Source: Nitrospirota bacterium (GTDB lineage: Bacteria > Nitrospirota > Nitrospiria > Nitrospirales > Nitrospiraceae). Taken from it: DNA of 46,062 nucleotides. Shown one piece after another: positions 1 to 8,079 of this stretch. Below the pieces are notes generated by a model. The model did not search any database, was not told the origin of the DNA, and saw nothing but the letters and a program-made list of their open reading frames with translations. Numbering within the stretch: position 1 is the stretch's first letter; each line of letters starts with the position of its first letter. Location: positions 1 to 46,062 of the forward strand of contig JAUXQT010000071.1 of the NCBI GenBank assembly GCA_030682135.1, in the 5' to 3' direction. A program made the position numbers and the translations under genes.

Positions 1-1
1 G

Positions 2-550
2 GCGATCCTCTTCGACCTCGGCCAAACCACCCTCACCCTGACCGCCTTGTATGCCATGGCCCTCTGGCATGGCAGCACTACACCATCCACTCGCTCGTCG
101 CTGACGCGCCTGCTCAAGTCGCCCCCCTTCTGGGCCATGACCACCGTGCTGGCCATGAAAGCAGGCGGGCTCCATCTGCCCTCCTGGCTCCAGACGATCT
201 TGACGCCGGTCCATCTCACGACGACTCCCCTCGCGAGCCTGGTCCTCGGCCTCTCGATCAGTTTCGAGGCGGTACGGAGAACCTGGTCCCTGACCCTGCT
301 GGGCGTGGCGCTGCGGATGGGAGGCGGCCTGTTGTTGGGATGGACGGTCGCTTGGCTGCTGAATCTCACCGGTCTGGAACGGGCGGTCGTGATCCTGATT
401 GCCGCGATGCCCTCGGCGGTGACGGCGGTGATCTTCGCGACGGAAACCGGCCTGGACGAAGATCTGGTCGCCTCGATCGTAGCCCTGTCGATCTGTCTCG
501 GTGTGGCCTTGCTTCCCTGGCTCCCCCAGCTCGCCGCCCTGCTGGGCTAA
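2..550 (+). CDS. AEC-family (auxin efflux carrier type) permease, C-terminal part
   Basis: The reading frame is open from base 2, so the gene begins before the window; 182 residues are visible. The protein is very hydrophobic, with about five membrane segments and the small-residue, proline-containing stretch (AAMPSAVTAVIFATETGLDE) typical of the last helices of AEC/Mem_trans carriers. These carriers export or import small organic anions; the substrate cannot be told from sequence. A TTG and an ATG occur inside the visible part, but the upstream translation (AILFDLGQTTLTL) reads as the same membrane protein, so neither is the true start. It ends 96 bases before the converging ORF6N gene. Family call fairly sure, substrate unknown. 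Confidence 0.75.
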   Translation, partial: AILFDLGQTTLTLTALYAMALWHGSTTPSTRSSLTRLLKSPPFWAMTTVLAMKAGGLHLPSWLQTILTPVHLTTTPLASLVLGLSISFEAVRRTWSLTLLGVALRMGGGLLLGWTVAWLLNLTGLERAVVILIAAMPSAVTAVIFATETGLDEDLVASIVALSICLGVALLPWLPQLAALLG

Positions 551-556
551 GATAGA

Positions 557-589
557 GTGCTGAGTCCTGGGTGCTGAGTGCTGAGTGTG
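557..589. repeat. Short GTGCTGAGT-type simple repeat
   Basis: The gap between the converging permease and ORF6N genes holds tandem variants of GTGCTGAGT/GAGTCCTGGGT. The same kind of sequence recurs at 17610-17640, inside the coding region of an MFS transporter. It is a low-complexity dispersed repeat; I see no protein or RNA function for it. Confidence 0.6.
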
Positions 590-646
590 GATGACCAGCG
601 CTTACTTAGAGGTGGAGAAAAATGGTGGTTCGTGCCTTCTTGCCAC

Positions 647-1165
647 TCAGGCCTTGAATCCGATGCGGCGTGATTTCGAAGTCGGCGGCTCCATGAGCTG
701 GCGAATGGCATCGAAGAGCGATCGAATCTGACCGTCATGCCCTCCCACTTTCCGCTCCAGTTGCTCCAACTTCGTCGCCAAGGCCTTATGGCCAACGGCA
801 AACTCCCACAGCGTGACGAAGGCTCTCATAATCGCGATATTCACCTGAATGGCCCGCTTGCTGCGCAACACACTGGAGAGCATAGCCACGCCCTGCTCGG
901 TGAAGGCATAAGGCGCGCTTCGACGGCCGCCCCTTCCCTTAGGCTTTGATATTCCAGATTGGAATGTCAAAGCCGCCGTTTCCTGCGCAGACAATCGGAA
1001 CATAAAATCTTCGGGAAACCGATCGCCATTCCTCTTAACGGCCTTATTCAGATTGAACGTCGTCACGCCATACAGCTTCGCCAGATCCGTATCCAGCATG
1101 ACGCGATGACCACGGATCACGAGAATGGTCTGTTCAATTCGTTCGCGAGGGACCAGGACGCTCAT
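647..1165 (-). CDS. ORF6N (KilA-N-like) domain DNA-binding protein
   Basis: 172 residues. The N-terminal 100 residues fit the ORF6N domain: the opening IEQTILVIRGHRVMLDTDLA, then LYGVTT, LNKAVKRN, RFPEDFMF and YAFTEQGVAMLSSVL. This domain is found in phage antirepressor-like and chromosomal proteins and is thought to bind DNA. The C-terminal part (LATKLEQLERKVGGHDGQI) looks like a coiled coil. The ATG at 1165 was chosen because ORF6N similarity begins at once; a longer frame reaches 1384 but its extra residues look non-coding and run into the repeat region. Single gene, no clear operon. Such genes are often mobile or phage-derived. Precise role unknown. Confidence 0.8.
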   Translation of the reverse strand: MSVLVPRERIEQTILVIRGHRVMLDTDLAKLYGVTTFNLNKAVKRNGDRFPEDFMFRLSAQETAALTFQSGISKPKGRGGRRSAPYAFTEQGVAMLSSVLRSKRAIQVNIAIMRAFVTLWEFAVGHKALATKLEQLERKVGGHDGQIRSLFDAIRQLMEPPTSKSRRIGFKA

Positions 1166-1270
1166 GCATGTGCTCGCAAATGGAAAGCTGCTGTAATGCG
1201 GGCATGACATACCGTTTCCATTAGGGAAAATCAAGGCGGCACGGCTTGAAATGGAAGCAATATAAGGCCA

Positions 1271-1579
1271 CCAAGCTCGCTCGTTTCTCCCCCTCTCAAT
1301 ATCCCGATTGTGTTCTTTGCGGGTGGCACTCACCGGGGATGCCTTCACGGGTTGCGCACCTGACCGGAGGACCGAGGTATCCACCGAGGCGGAGCCGTCA
1401 TGATATGAATGCTCCTTCCAAGCTTGCTCGTTACCCTCTCCCTTTCATGGGGACCAAGGCTTCGAAGTGCCTGAATCGGTCCCATCGTGCGCGCGTCCAA
1501 CGATATAACAATGCTCCTTCCAAGCTCGCTCGTTTCCCTCTCCCCCACTGATACGATGACTTTCTTTGCGGGTGGCACT
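1271..1579. repeat. Repeat-filled gap with three copies of a CCAAGCTCGCTCG unit
   Basis: The 540-base gap between 1166 and 1708 has no convincing gene but is full of repeats. CCAAGCTCGCTCG starts at 1271 and 1520, and the 18-mer TTCTTTGCGGGTGGCACT at 1313-1330 and 1562-1579; both pairs are exactly 249 bases apart, so this is an imperfect direct duplication. A third variant (ATGCTCCTTCCAAGCTTGCTCG) lies at 1409-1442 and matches the copy at 1511-1544. The 15-mer GCGCGCGTCCAACGA at 1489-1503 recurs at 8797-8811, and a related CTCCAAGCTCACTCG unit sits near 8741. It is a dispersed intergenic family. Confidence 0.75.
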
Positions 1580-1708
1580 GACCTGGGCGCCCAACCGCCT
1601 GCAGCGGGGTCCCTACACCGGGCGGGGTGCGAAGCCGGTTGGGCTGGTCAGTGACAGGACCCGCATCCGATCTCCGTCTCCGCATCGTAATCAGTTATAT
1701 TGTCCCCC

Positions 1709-2602
1709 ATGTCCTCTCGCCCCAATCGCCACTCCCCCAAACGTTCCCGCCGACGAACGACGCGCAGGCGTCGCGGACCGTTCAGCGCCTTCTGGCGGTT
1801 TCTGCTCGCACGGTGGAAGAATTTCCGCCGCGTGATGAAGGCCGTGCTCAAGTCGCCGCCAACGATGCGGGCCGTCTTGATCGCCGTCTTCCTGCTCCTC
1901 ATGTGGCTCGGCCTCAACTGGGCCTATCACGCGTTCAACAAGCCGAGCGAAGTCCTCTTTCCCCTGGACCGGGCCCTCAACAAGCGCCCCATCGAAACCT
2001 GGAAGGAATACGGCCCGCTCTTCCGCGAACATGCGACCCCGGTCATCACAGCTGATCTGCTGGCGGCGTTGGCACAGACGGAGGGGGCGGGCAATCCGGT
2101 GGCGCGCACCTATTGGCGCTGGCATCTCTCCTGGAATCCATTCGAGTGGTACCAGCCTGCGTCGAGCGCGGTCGGCATGTACCAGATCACAGACGGGACC
2201 TTCCGGGAGGCAACCCGCTATTGCATCCACGACCACGTGGTGGCCGAGGACGGCCCCTGGAACGATCTGAATTCCTGTTGGTTCAACAGCCTCTACACCC
2301 GCGTCCTGCCGAGCCATGCGATCGAAGTGACTTCGGCCTCGCTCGATCGCGCGGTCGCCAAGGCCATCGGCACCAAACTGGGCGGCAAGATCACGCTCAG
2401 GCAGAAGCAGGATCTCGCAGCCTTGATCCACCTCTGCGGAGCTGGAGCCGGTCATGCCTATGCGTCACGCGGGTTCCGGCTGACTCCTGGCCAACGGTGC
2501 GGCGACCACGACGTGGGCAGCTACCTGGCCAGGGTCAATGCCTTGAAATTCGAATTCGCGAAACCAGCGGCGGGGGACAAGACGATCCGACGAGAGCGGT
2601 AG
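1709..2602 (+). CDS. Membrane-anchored lytic transglycosylase-like (SLT) protein
   Basis: 297 residues. Order: a very basic cytoplasmic N-terminus (RRRTTRRRRG), one membrane helix at about residues 55-72 (AVLIAVFLLLMWLGL), then a periplasmic domain. ALAQTEGAGNP around residue 125 resembles the catalytic-glutamate motif of SLT transglycosylases (ES-x-GNP), and SSAVGMYQIT resembles their GLMQ/GxYQ motif. The family cleaves peptidoglycan glycan strands; here the enzyme would be tethered to the inner membrane. The ATG at 1709 is used; an in-frame TTG at 1700 would add three residues. No good Shine-Dalgarno sequence precedes either. Stands alone. Activity is inferred from the motifs. Confidence 0.72.
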   Translation: MSSRPNRHSPKRSRRRTTRRRRGPFSAFWRFLLARWKNFRRVMKAVLKSPPTMRAVLIAVFLLLMWLGLNWAYHAFNKPSEVLFPLDRALNKRPIETWKEYGPLFREHATPVITADLLAALAQTEGAGNPVARTYWRWHLSWNPFEWYQPASSAVGMYQITDGTFREATRYCIHDHVVAEDGPWNDLNSCWFNSLYTRVLPSHAIEVTSASLDRAVAKAIGTKLGGKITLRQKQDLAALIHLCGAGAGHAYASRGFRLTPGQRCGDHDVGSYLARVNALKFEFAKPAAGDKTIRRER

Positions 2603-2603
2603 C

Positions 2604-2628
2604 TCGTGAAGCGTCGTTCGTGAAGCGT
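2604..2628. repeat. TCGTGAAGCGT direct repeat
   Basis: TCGTGAAGCGT occurs at 2604-2614 and again at 2618-2628, immediately after the transglycosylase-like gene, followed by a degenerate third unit (ATCTCGTGG). This is another simple intergenic repeat; no function can be assigned. Confidence 0.5.
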
Positions 2629-2750
2629 ATCTCGTGGTCGGAACAAGAGCTGATGGCAAGCAACAAAAGCAGACGGCAGGAGTAGAAAGAGGGACGCTGG
2701 AAGCGAGAACAACGAGCTACGATAGACGAATGACGGAGGGGCAGTTGAGG

Positions 2751-3203
2751 CTAGATCAGATCATCCACGAGGATACACTCGATCTCTTTTACTCGCCGCA
2801 GAGCGCGATCATTTCCGTAGAAGCGCGTCGCCTTGTGGCCGATGGCCGTGGCGAGTTGAATGGCATCCGGTGTACTGAGGCGATAGCGCGCCCGTAGTTC
2901 AGCTGCGCGATCGGCCACATTCAGCGTCACCGGCACCCACTCGATCTTTGGATACGTGGTGGTGAGGGCAAAGATCTTCTGCGCTAACTCTTCCTTCTGA
3001 TCACGATAAGGCTGAACCAACAGTTCAAGAAGCGTCACGGTGGAAGTGACCGCGTGATTATGGCCCCGTTCGATTCGGTCGAACAAGGACGCGCACCACG
3101 TCCCGTATCGCGGATGATCTTCAAGGAAATAGATAAACAGGTTGGTATCGATACCGATTCGCTCACGTTCCGGTGGAAGTCCTTGCAAGGAAACGCCTAC
3201 CAC
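2751..3203 (-). CDS. PIN-domain ribonuclease toxin (VapC-like)
   Basis: 150 residues with the acidic residues expected of a PIN nuclease: D19 in GIDTNLFIYF, E60 in TLLELL, D113 in STPDAIQLATA and ND at 131-132 (FYGNDRAL). PIN toxins cut RNA using metal ions held by these acids. The frame begins with GTG at 3203, seven bases inside the upstream antitoxin gene, which indicates translational coupling. Order antitoxin-toxin, with an AbrB-type antitoxin, is standard for VapBC-like modules. The target RNA is unknown. Confidence 0.85.
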   Translation of the reverse strand: MVGVSLQGLPPERERIGIDTNLFIYFLEDHPRYGTWCASLFDRIERGHNHAVTSTVTLLELLVQPYRDQKEELAQKIFALTTTYPKIEWVPVTLNVADRAAELRARYRLSTPDAIQLATAIGHKATRFYGNDRALRRVKEIECILVDDLI

Positions 3204-3415
3204 GACCGGCGCTCTCGCTTCAGATAGCCGGCAGGATAGATATCCTTGGCCATCCCCTGCAGCGTCTTCACGTAGCGTTTGGGCTTTGGCATCACCAGCG
3301 TGAGATCGTCTTTCACGACGACCAGCAACTCATCGCCGCCCTTGACACCCATCGCCTGTCGGGCTTCCTTCGGGATGACAATCTGATTCTTGCTGCTGAG
3401 CTTCTGAACGGCCAT
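3197..3415 (-). CDS. AbrB/SpoVT-type antitoxin
   Basis: 72 residues. SSKNQIVIPKEARQAMGVKGGDELLVVV is the classic swapped-hairpin AbrB/MazE/SpoVT DNA-binding fold; the C-terminal half (KPKRYVKTLQGMAKDIYPAG) would wrap the toxin. It neutralises the PIN toxin encoded just downstream and, as in related modules, probably represses its own promoter. A strong Shine-Dalgarno sequence (AAGGAGGTGCATC) precedes the ATG at 3415. The stop codon overlaps the toxin start by seven bases. Confidence 0.88.
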   Translation of the reverse strand: MAVQKLSSKNQIVIPKEARQAMGVKGGDELLVVVKDDLTLVMPKPKRYVKTLQGMAKDIYPAGYLKRERRSW

Positions 3416-3520
3416 GATGCACCTCCTTCACAGGGCTTTACTTTATCATAGCAACGTAAAGCGCATCAATCTTCCGACTCCCTCCTCTTGCCCCATATCC
3501 AGCAGGCGGGGAATGTTGCT

Positions 3521-3628
3521 CTGGTTCATCTGGTCTATCTTGTCTGTCTCGTTTGTCTGGTTGGGCGGACCTGAAATTCATCTGGAAGAACCAGATAGAC
3601 CAGACAGACCATTCAACCAGACAGACAA
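3521..3628. repeat. Heptamer-rich inverted repeat (TGGTCTATCT / AGATAGACCA), copy 1
   Basis: The left arm is built of TCTGGT/TCTATCT/TGTCTGT-type units and the right arm (3590-3628) is roughly its reverse complement, so the segment can fold into a long imperfect hairpin. A 21-base block at 3584-3604 is identical to 19635-19655 in the second copy. It lies between the antitoxin gene and the end of the large peroxidase gene. Dispersed intergenic element, function unknown. Confidence 0.7.
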
Positions 3629-3672
3629 TCCCGGATGCGTTCCGTGAGCACGGGGGACCAACCAGGCTGCCC

Positions 3673-6561
3673 TCACTCCTTCTTGGCGAAGGCTCCGTCT
3701 TGTTCCGCCCCGGCCCTGGGCTTCCAATCCAGGCTGTAATAGTCCCCGCGGTCCCTGGCCCAGGGATCGAATACGTTCACCACCCCCTGCAGCTCGACCG
3801 CCAGTTCCGGCATCGTGCGCAAGAGCACACGTTTCAGGGGAGAGACCGGCTGTGTGTGCCCGTTGATCCTCCCCTGCTCCATCTGCTCCGGGCCAGGTCC
3901 ATTGTGCATGACCCAATCGACGCCAAGCGTCGTGTAGAACTCCGGACGGAAACTGGAGGTGAAGAACCGGTCGCTGAAGAGACGGCGCGAGGCGTTGAGG
4001 ATGAACACGACAAACTGGGTTTCGGAAATGGCGAAGCCATGCGGCCGCCGGAACTCCGCCAGCCATCCCACCACCGTATCGACGTCCTCGATGTTGTCGA
4101 TCATGGCGCCGTTCGGATGGCCCAGACAATCGTCGATGGGTGAGCCGTCGTCATTCACCCGCGCGTCGGTGATGGTCTTGGAGGCATCGCACCGGTGCTG
4201 TCCGTAGACCTCGCGCAAGGTCTTCACAAGCTGCTCCTGCTCACTCCGCTGCTTCGCATCCTTCTCGCGCCGGTCCACGAAATCGTCGAAGCTGGTCAAC
4301 TGCATGAGACCATATTGCCGGCGGAACTCGTTGTAGCGAGGGACGCCCCGCTCCCGATCCCTGATGAGATCGAGGGCTGCCACGTCGATCTGCTTGGTGG
4401 GAGACTGCAGGCGATTCATGGTGAGGTTCTGCAGAAACTGCGGATGGTTCTGCAGGGTCAAGGCCCCCAGCCTCTGGCGGCCCATGCTGAGCGCCCAATT
4501 GGAGAGGCCCTTCTCGCGCATCGCCCCGGTGGCCTTGCCCCGGAAGGTCTCGATCACCGGCACCTTCTGCCGGATGACGTTCGGCTCCCTGTTCCACTCC
4601 CGGTAGTCGATCAGGTCCGGCAACAGCGGATGCAGCCGGTACACGGTGATGAACTCCTCGGGAAAATTGAAGGGAGAGCCGAAATGATTCACGCCCCCGT
4701 TGATGTGGTCGTCGTTCTTCAGGTCCCAGCGGTCGACTTTGCCGGAATCGATCAGGCCCACGAGCGGCAGGCCCTCATAGACCCGGTTGCCCAGGCCGAA
4801 GATGCCGGGACCCGCTGCCAGCGCCGCATAGAGGCTGTTCGCCTTTTTGGCATCCTCCGAATCGCCGAGGCGGCGCACGACTTCCTGCAGCGCATCTGCC
4901 ACCAGCTCCTGCGTCTCAAAGATCCCGCTCCAGTTGGCATGCATGCCCCGATTCATCGGCTCGTTGTAGAGCAACTGCGTGGTCCATTCGATGGTGTGGA
5001 TCTTGGCAATCTCCGCCGCAATCACCAGCCGGGCCACTTCGAACAACTCGGTCGGAGTGACGTCTCTGTAGCGAATGACGCGGTCCGGCTCGGCAGGATG
5101 TCGCAAGCCGCTGTCGCTCTCGGGCGTGAGCTCAGCCTGCTTGCGGAAGGCATCGACGAAGGCGTTGTGCTCGCGGGCAAAAACGTTGTGGTAGAAGCTC
5201 AGCCCGATGGACCAGTTGTCGGGAAAGGCCGTGGCCTCCTGGCCGGACCATTCCTGGTTGATCGGATCGCCCGCTTCAAAGATCGGCAGATATCCTGGTT
5301 TGTCTCCCGCTTCAACCGGCAGGAGCAACAACTTGGCTGAGTCGTTGGGATCGCGCTTTACACGTTTACCGGACCGCTCGTCGTAGCCATAGAGTTGCGA
5401 GGCATCCCACCAGGCAGTGACGTGATTGGCGGTCGTCTTCGGCGCTCTCGTGAGATAGGTCTTGCCGCCCTTCGTAAATGTCCGTGGCTCCGTGCTGTCG
5501 GCAATCAAGGCCGCATCGATCTTGTCATCAGGACGGCAGCCCAACTGCGTGATGTCGTCACCGGTCAGTGGCTGCTCGACGTTCTTGACCAGTTGCGTGG
5601 TACAACCGACTGGCATCCACTCGGCCCGATTGTGGCCCTCTTCCACATGGGCGAACCAATCGTGGGTCATGAACTGGATCCAGAAGGCGGCCAGCACATT
5701 GAAGAAGGGCGCCTGCTTGTACTCGCACTCGGCTTCCTTGGCGCCATCTGCCAGCCCATGGCCCTCGCGGCACCGATCGGGCTGCGATTGCCGGCGCGTG
5801 AAGAGTGTCCGGCTGATGACTTGGGGGTCCGGCTTGAGGAGCCCCACACGATCTGCATGGCGATTCCTGGTGAGCTCGTTCAGACCCAGATCGGGAAACG
5901 TTGCGTCGAACGGCACGTTTCGCGCGAACAATTGCCGAGTCGACCCCATCAAGGGATTGCGGATGTCGTTGCAGATGCCGCTCAGATTGCGAAAGCGAAT
6001 CAGCTCACCCCGGCAGACTTGCGGCTGGTCGCCGCCGACGGCTGTATAGTCTGGATGGCTCTGCGGCAACCGCAGCTCCGGCCAGGTCTTGAGCACCGGC
6101 CCTGCCGCGCCATCGCGCCCTGTGACGTAGGACTCGTAGGTCTTGTTATTGTCGAAGAGGTTGAACTTGATGAGTTCGATCCGCTGCACCTCCAGATCGT
6201 AGAGCGCACCGTTGATCCCATGGGCGTTGGGGCCCAACACCTTGGCATGCGCAAACAGGCGTGCAGGGGCTCGTGAGGAGATATCGCCGGCAGACCAATA
6301 GTTGGGCCAATCCAGCCAAGGCCCTTCACGGAGACTCTCGGCATGGGTCCCTCCAAGACAACGCGCCGTGGTATCCGGAACCTTTCCGAGGAATCGCCTC
6401 TCTCGTATCGTCGCAACTTTCTGCATGTCCCGTTGCACGAGCATCTCCGCACAATCTTTTGTGGAGTCCACATAGGTCGCAAACGGACTCTGCCCGGCGC
6501 AGCCCTCGAGCAAGCCAAGTGCCGCTGCTATCATCAGCCCTGACCAGTTCCGCATCCGCAT
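3673..6561 (-). CDS. Large animal-type heme peroxidase, probable lipoprotein
   Basis: 962 residues, much longer than most bacterial members. The N-terminus is hydrophobic and ends in LLEGC, a possible lipobox (glutamate at -2 is unusual), so it may be anchored in the outer membrane or periplasm. Family features in order: an An_peroxidase-like opening (LSGICNDIRNPLMGS), the distal-histidine segment FWIQFMTHDWF near residue 300, SFYHNVFAREHNAF near 460, and the proximal-histidine segment TVYRLHPLLPDLIDY near 644. This last motif resembles the cyclooxygenase/dioxygenase branch. The family uses heme and peroxide, or oxygenates fatty acids. The ATG at 6561 was chosen over 6603 because AAAGGGG lies just upstream. 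About 250 N-terminal residues are of unclear role. Substrate unknown. Confidence 0.85.
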   Translation of the reverse strand: MRMRNWSGLMIAAALGLLEGCAGQSPFATYVDSTKDCAEMLVQRDMQKVATIRERRFLGKVPDTTARCLGGTHAESLREGPWLDWPNYWSAGDISSRAPARLFAHAKVLGPNAHGINGALYDLEVQRIELIKFNLFDNNKTYESYVTGRDGAAGPVLKTWPELRLPQSHPDYTAVGGDQPQVCRGELIRFRNLSGICNDIRNPLMGSTRQLFARNVPFDATFPDLGLNELTRNRHADRVGLLKPDPQVISRTLFTRRQSQPDRCREGHGLADGAKEAECEYKQAPFFNVLAAFWIQFMTHDWFAHVEEGHNRAEWMPVGCTTQLVKNVEQPLTGDDITQLGCRPDDKIDAALIADSTEPRTFTKGGKTYLTRAPKTTANHVTAWWDASQLYGYDERSGKRVKRDPNDSAKLLLLPVEAGDKPGYLPIFEAGDPINQEWSGQEATAFPDNWSIGLSFYHNVFAREHNAFVDAFRKQAELTPESDSGLRHPAEPDRVIRYRDVTPTELFEVARLVIAAEIAKIHTIEWTTQLLYNEPMNRGMHANWSGIFETQELVADALQEVVRRLGDSEDAKKANSLYAALAAGPGIFGLGNRVYEGLPLVGLIDSGKVDRWDLKNDDHINGGVNHFGSPFNFPEEFITVYRLHPLLPDLIDYREWNREPNVIRQKVPVIETFRGKATGAMREKGLSNWALSMGRQRLGALTLQNHPQFLQNLTMNRLQSPTKQIDVAALDLIRDRERGVPRYNEFRRQYGLMQLTSFDDFVDRREKDAKQRSEQEQLVKTLREVYGQHRCDASKTITDARVNDDGSPIDDCLGHPNGAMIDNIEDVDTVVGWLAEFRRPHGFAISETQFVVFILNASRRLFSDRFFTSSFRPEFYTTLGVDWVMHNGPGPEQMEQGRINGHTQPVSPLKRVLLRTMPELAVELQGVVNVFDPWARDRGDYYSLDWKPRAGAEQDGAFAKKE

Positions 6562-6666
6562 CTCAGCCCCTTTCTCAAACACAGACCACCACACGCCCCC
6601 CATCGCGGCCCTACGCTACTTCTGACGCAGAAAAGAATCAACAGCCTTGTCCTGCGCCGTCACCTC

Positions 6667-6695
6667 TTGACCGGTCTATGACCGGGGCGTAGAGT
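6667..6695 (+). promoter_or_regulatory. Candidate sigma-70 promoter
   Basis: TTGACC at 6667-6672 and TAGAGT at 6690-6695 are separated by exactly 17 bases. They sit in the 460-base gap between the divergent peroxidase and two-TM protein genes and point toward the latter, about 325 bases before its start codon. No other structure is evident in this gap. Prediction by eye only. Confidence 0.3.
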
Positions 6696-7021
6696 GAATG
6701 CAGATCGTCGAATCGCCTCGGTCTATGAGGCCTATATCATGGTCCTCCGTGGAACACAGATCCATCGGTGCGGGCCTGCTGGGTATACCCTCCATCGCGG
6801 TTTCATACCTCCCAACGACAGAGCCCGGTTACCGCACGACGGGACTCTTGCGCGGACTCAGTCCATCCCTCACATCGGGCCCGCCTCTCGACCAATCAAT
6901 CAACGGACCGTGCCCATCGATTTTCCCGCGAATCGCCTCACTCGGTCATACGTCACTCGAGCCGGACGGCCTGCGGAAGTTGACCGCTCATCGAATGGCC
7001 CGAGATAAGAAGGAGGTTGTT

Positions 7022-7975
7022 ATGTCGCACCGATATACCACCATCGACGTCATCGTGGGTGTGGGCCTCTGCGCCATCGTGTTCGGCGCGCTTCTGTTTT
7101 TCGTGGCGGCAACTGGCACCTTCCAGGTCGCGCCGGTTGCCTATGCTCCCCTCGATCAACCGACAGGACTCGCGGCTGGAATGGCCATGCTCCAGCCAGC
7201 TCTTGGCCAGGCCATCGTCGAGCGCGCGATCCTGGCACGACGCAGCAACCAGGGCATGGCAGAGGCCATCACCGAGTGGAACAAGGCAACCATGGCCGAG
7301 CACGATCTGCAATCCATTCCCGGCGGGCCCTTCGGCTCAATCCAGCATGATGCCGCCACCGTGCCCGGTCGCCATGCCGCCCGCGTCCAAACCGTCATGG
7401 GGCGCGAGATCGTCAACTTCACGAAGCGCGGCGTTCGAAGCGAGGTATTGTCTGCAGATCAATACGTCTCCCAGTACAACGACCGTATGATCCGGACGAC
7501 CGAAGCCAGAGGGGAGTTGCTCGACCGGGAGTTCACCTCGACCTGGCAAGCGACACTCGGGCACAGGATCGTTGCAGCCGCGCAGGACTATCGCGGCTTG
7601 AGCCTATCGATTCAGGAGCAACTGGGCCGGGCGATTCTGCGGATGACCCATCTGCAGGCGACGTTGGAAGAAAGCTGGGCCAAGAATGAATATCAATTGG
7701 CCAGCTTGATCGTCGCAGCCGTGCGCACCGGTGCCTTGACAGACCGGCTCACGCAACTTGCGATCGCCGAATCCACGCCGATGCCCGCAGTCGTCGCCTC
7801 CCAGGACGAGGCCTCGTTGCCGCACATCCCGGCAGCGGTCCTGGCTGCAGCCACACTCGGCTTAGTGGCGATCTTTTTCGCAGGGCTCACCATGGCCGCA
7901 ACGATCCGGGAACGAAAAGCGATGGCAGAGATGAACCGCAACAATGGCCGGTGGGTCTATCGAATCGCCGCATAG
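7022..7975 (+). CDS. Unknown two-TM membrane protein with a large extracytoplasmic domain
   Basis: 317 residues; not recognised. One membrane helix lies near the N-terminus (IDVIVGVGLCAIVFGALLFF) and another near the C-terminus (AAVLAAATLGLVAIFFAGL), with about 230 residues between them that are mostly helical and rich in alanine, glutamine and arginine. The topology therefore resembles a periplasmic sensor-like loop, but no kinase, HAMP or chemotaxis domain follows the second helix, only a short basic tail (RERKAMAEMNRNNGRW). The ATG at 7022 is set by AAGAAGGAGG upstream; the frame extends further back without plausible coding character. It converges on the LPP20-like lipoprotein gene, with a hairpin between. 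Confidence 0.65.
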   Translation: MSHRYTTIDVIVGVGLCAIVFGALLFFVAATGTFQVAPVAYAPLDQPTGLAAGMAMLQPALGQAIVERAILARRSNQGMAEAITEWNKATMAEHDLQSIPGGPFGSIQHDAATVPGRHAARVQTVMGREIVNFTKRGVRSEVLSADQYVSQYNDRMIRTTEARGELLDREFTSTWQATLGHRIVAAAQDYRGLSLSIQEQLGRAILRMTHLQATLEESWAKNEYQLASLIVAAVRTGALTDRLTQLAIAESTPMPAVVASQDEASLPHIPAAVLAAATLGLVAIFFAGLTMAATIRERKAMAEMNRNNGRWVYRIAA

Positions 7976-7992
7976 TCCAGCAGGGAAAGAGA

Positions 7993-8018
7993 TGCGGGAC
8001 CGGAAAGCCGGTCCCGCA
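7993..8018. terminator. Bidirectional hairpin terminator
   Basis: TGCGGGACCGG (7993-8003) and CCGGTCCCGCA (8008-8018) form a perfect 11-bp stem closed by a four-base loop, AAAG. It lies between the converging genes ending at 7975 and 8080. There is no strong T run on either side, so termination is probable but unproven. Confidence 0.6.
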
Positions 8019-8079
8019 CGAGGACGTACAGGACATCCTGAATACGGCAAACCTGTCCTGTTGCACAAAAAGCAGATCG

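Noticed and set aside
1691-2455. 254-codon minus-strand open frame
   Set aside because: Lies across the transglycosylase-like gene, which has a membrane helix and SLT-like motifs; the antisense product has none.
3521-3628. Possible CRISPR array
   Set aside because: The repeated units are heptamers in a hairpin, without regular spacers or cas genes.
4195-5340. 381-codon plus-strand open frame
   Set aside because: It is antisense to the large heme peroxidase, whose family motifs are unmistakable; the plus-strand product has no recognisable domain and an arginine/leucine/valine composition typical of shadow frames.
5395-6276. 293-codon plus-strand open frame
   Set aside because: Also antisense to the peroxidase, no motif and no ribosome site.
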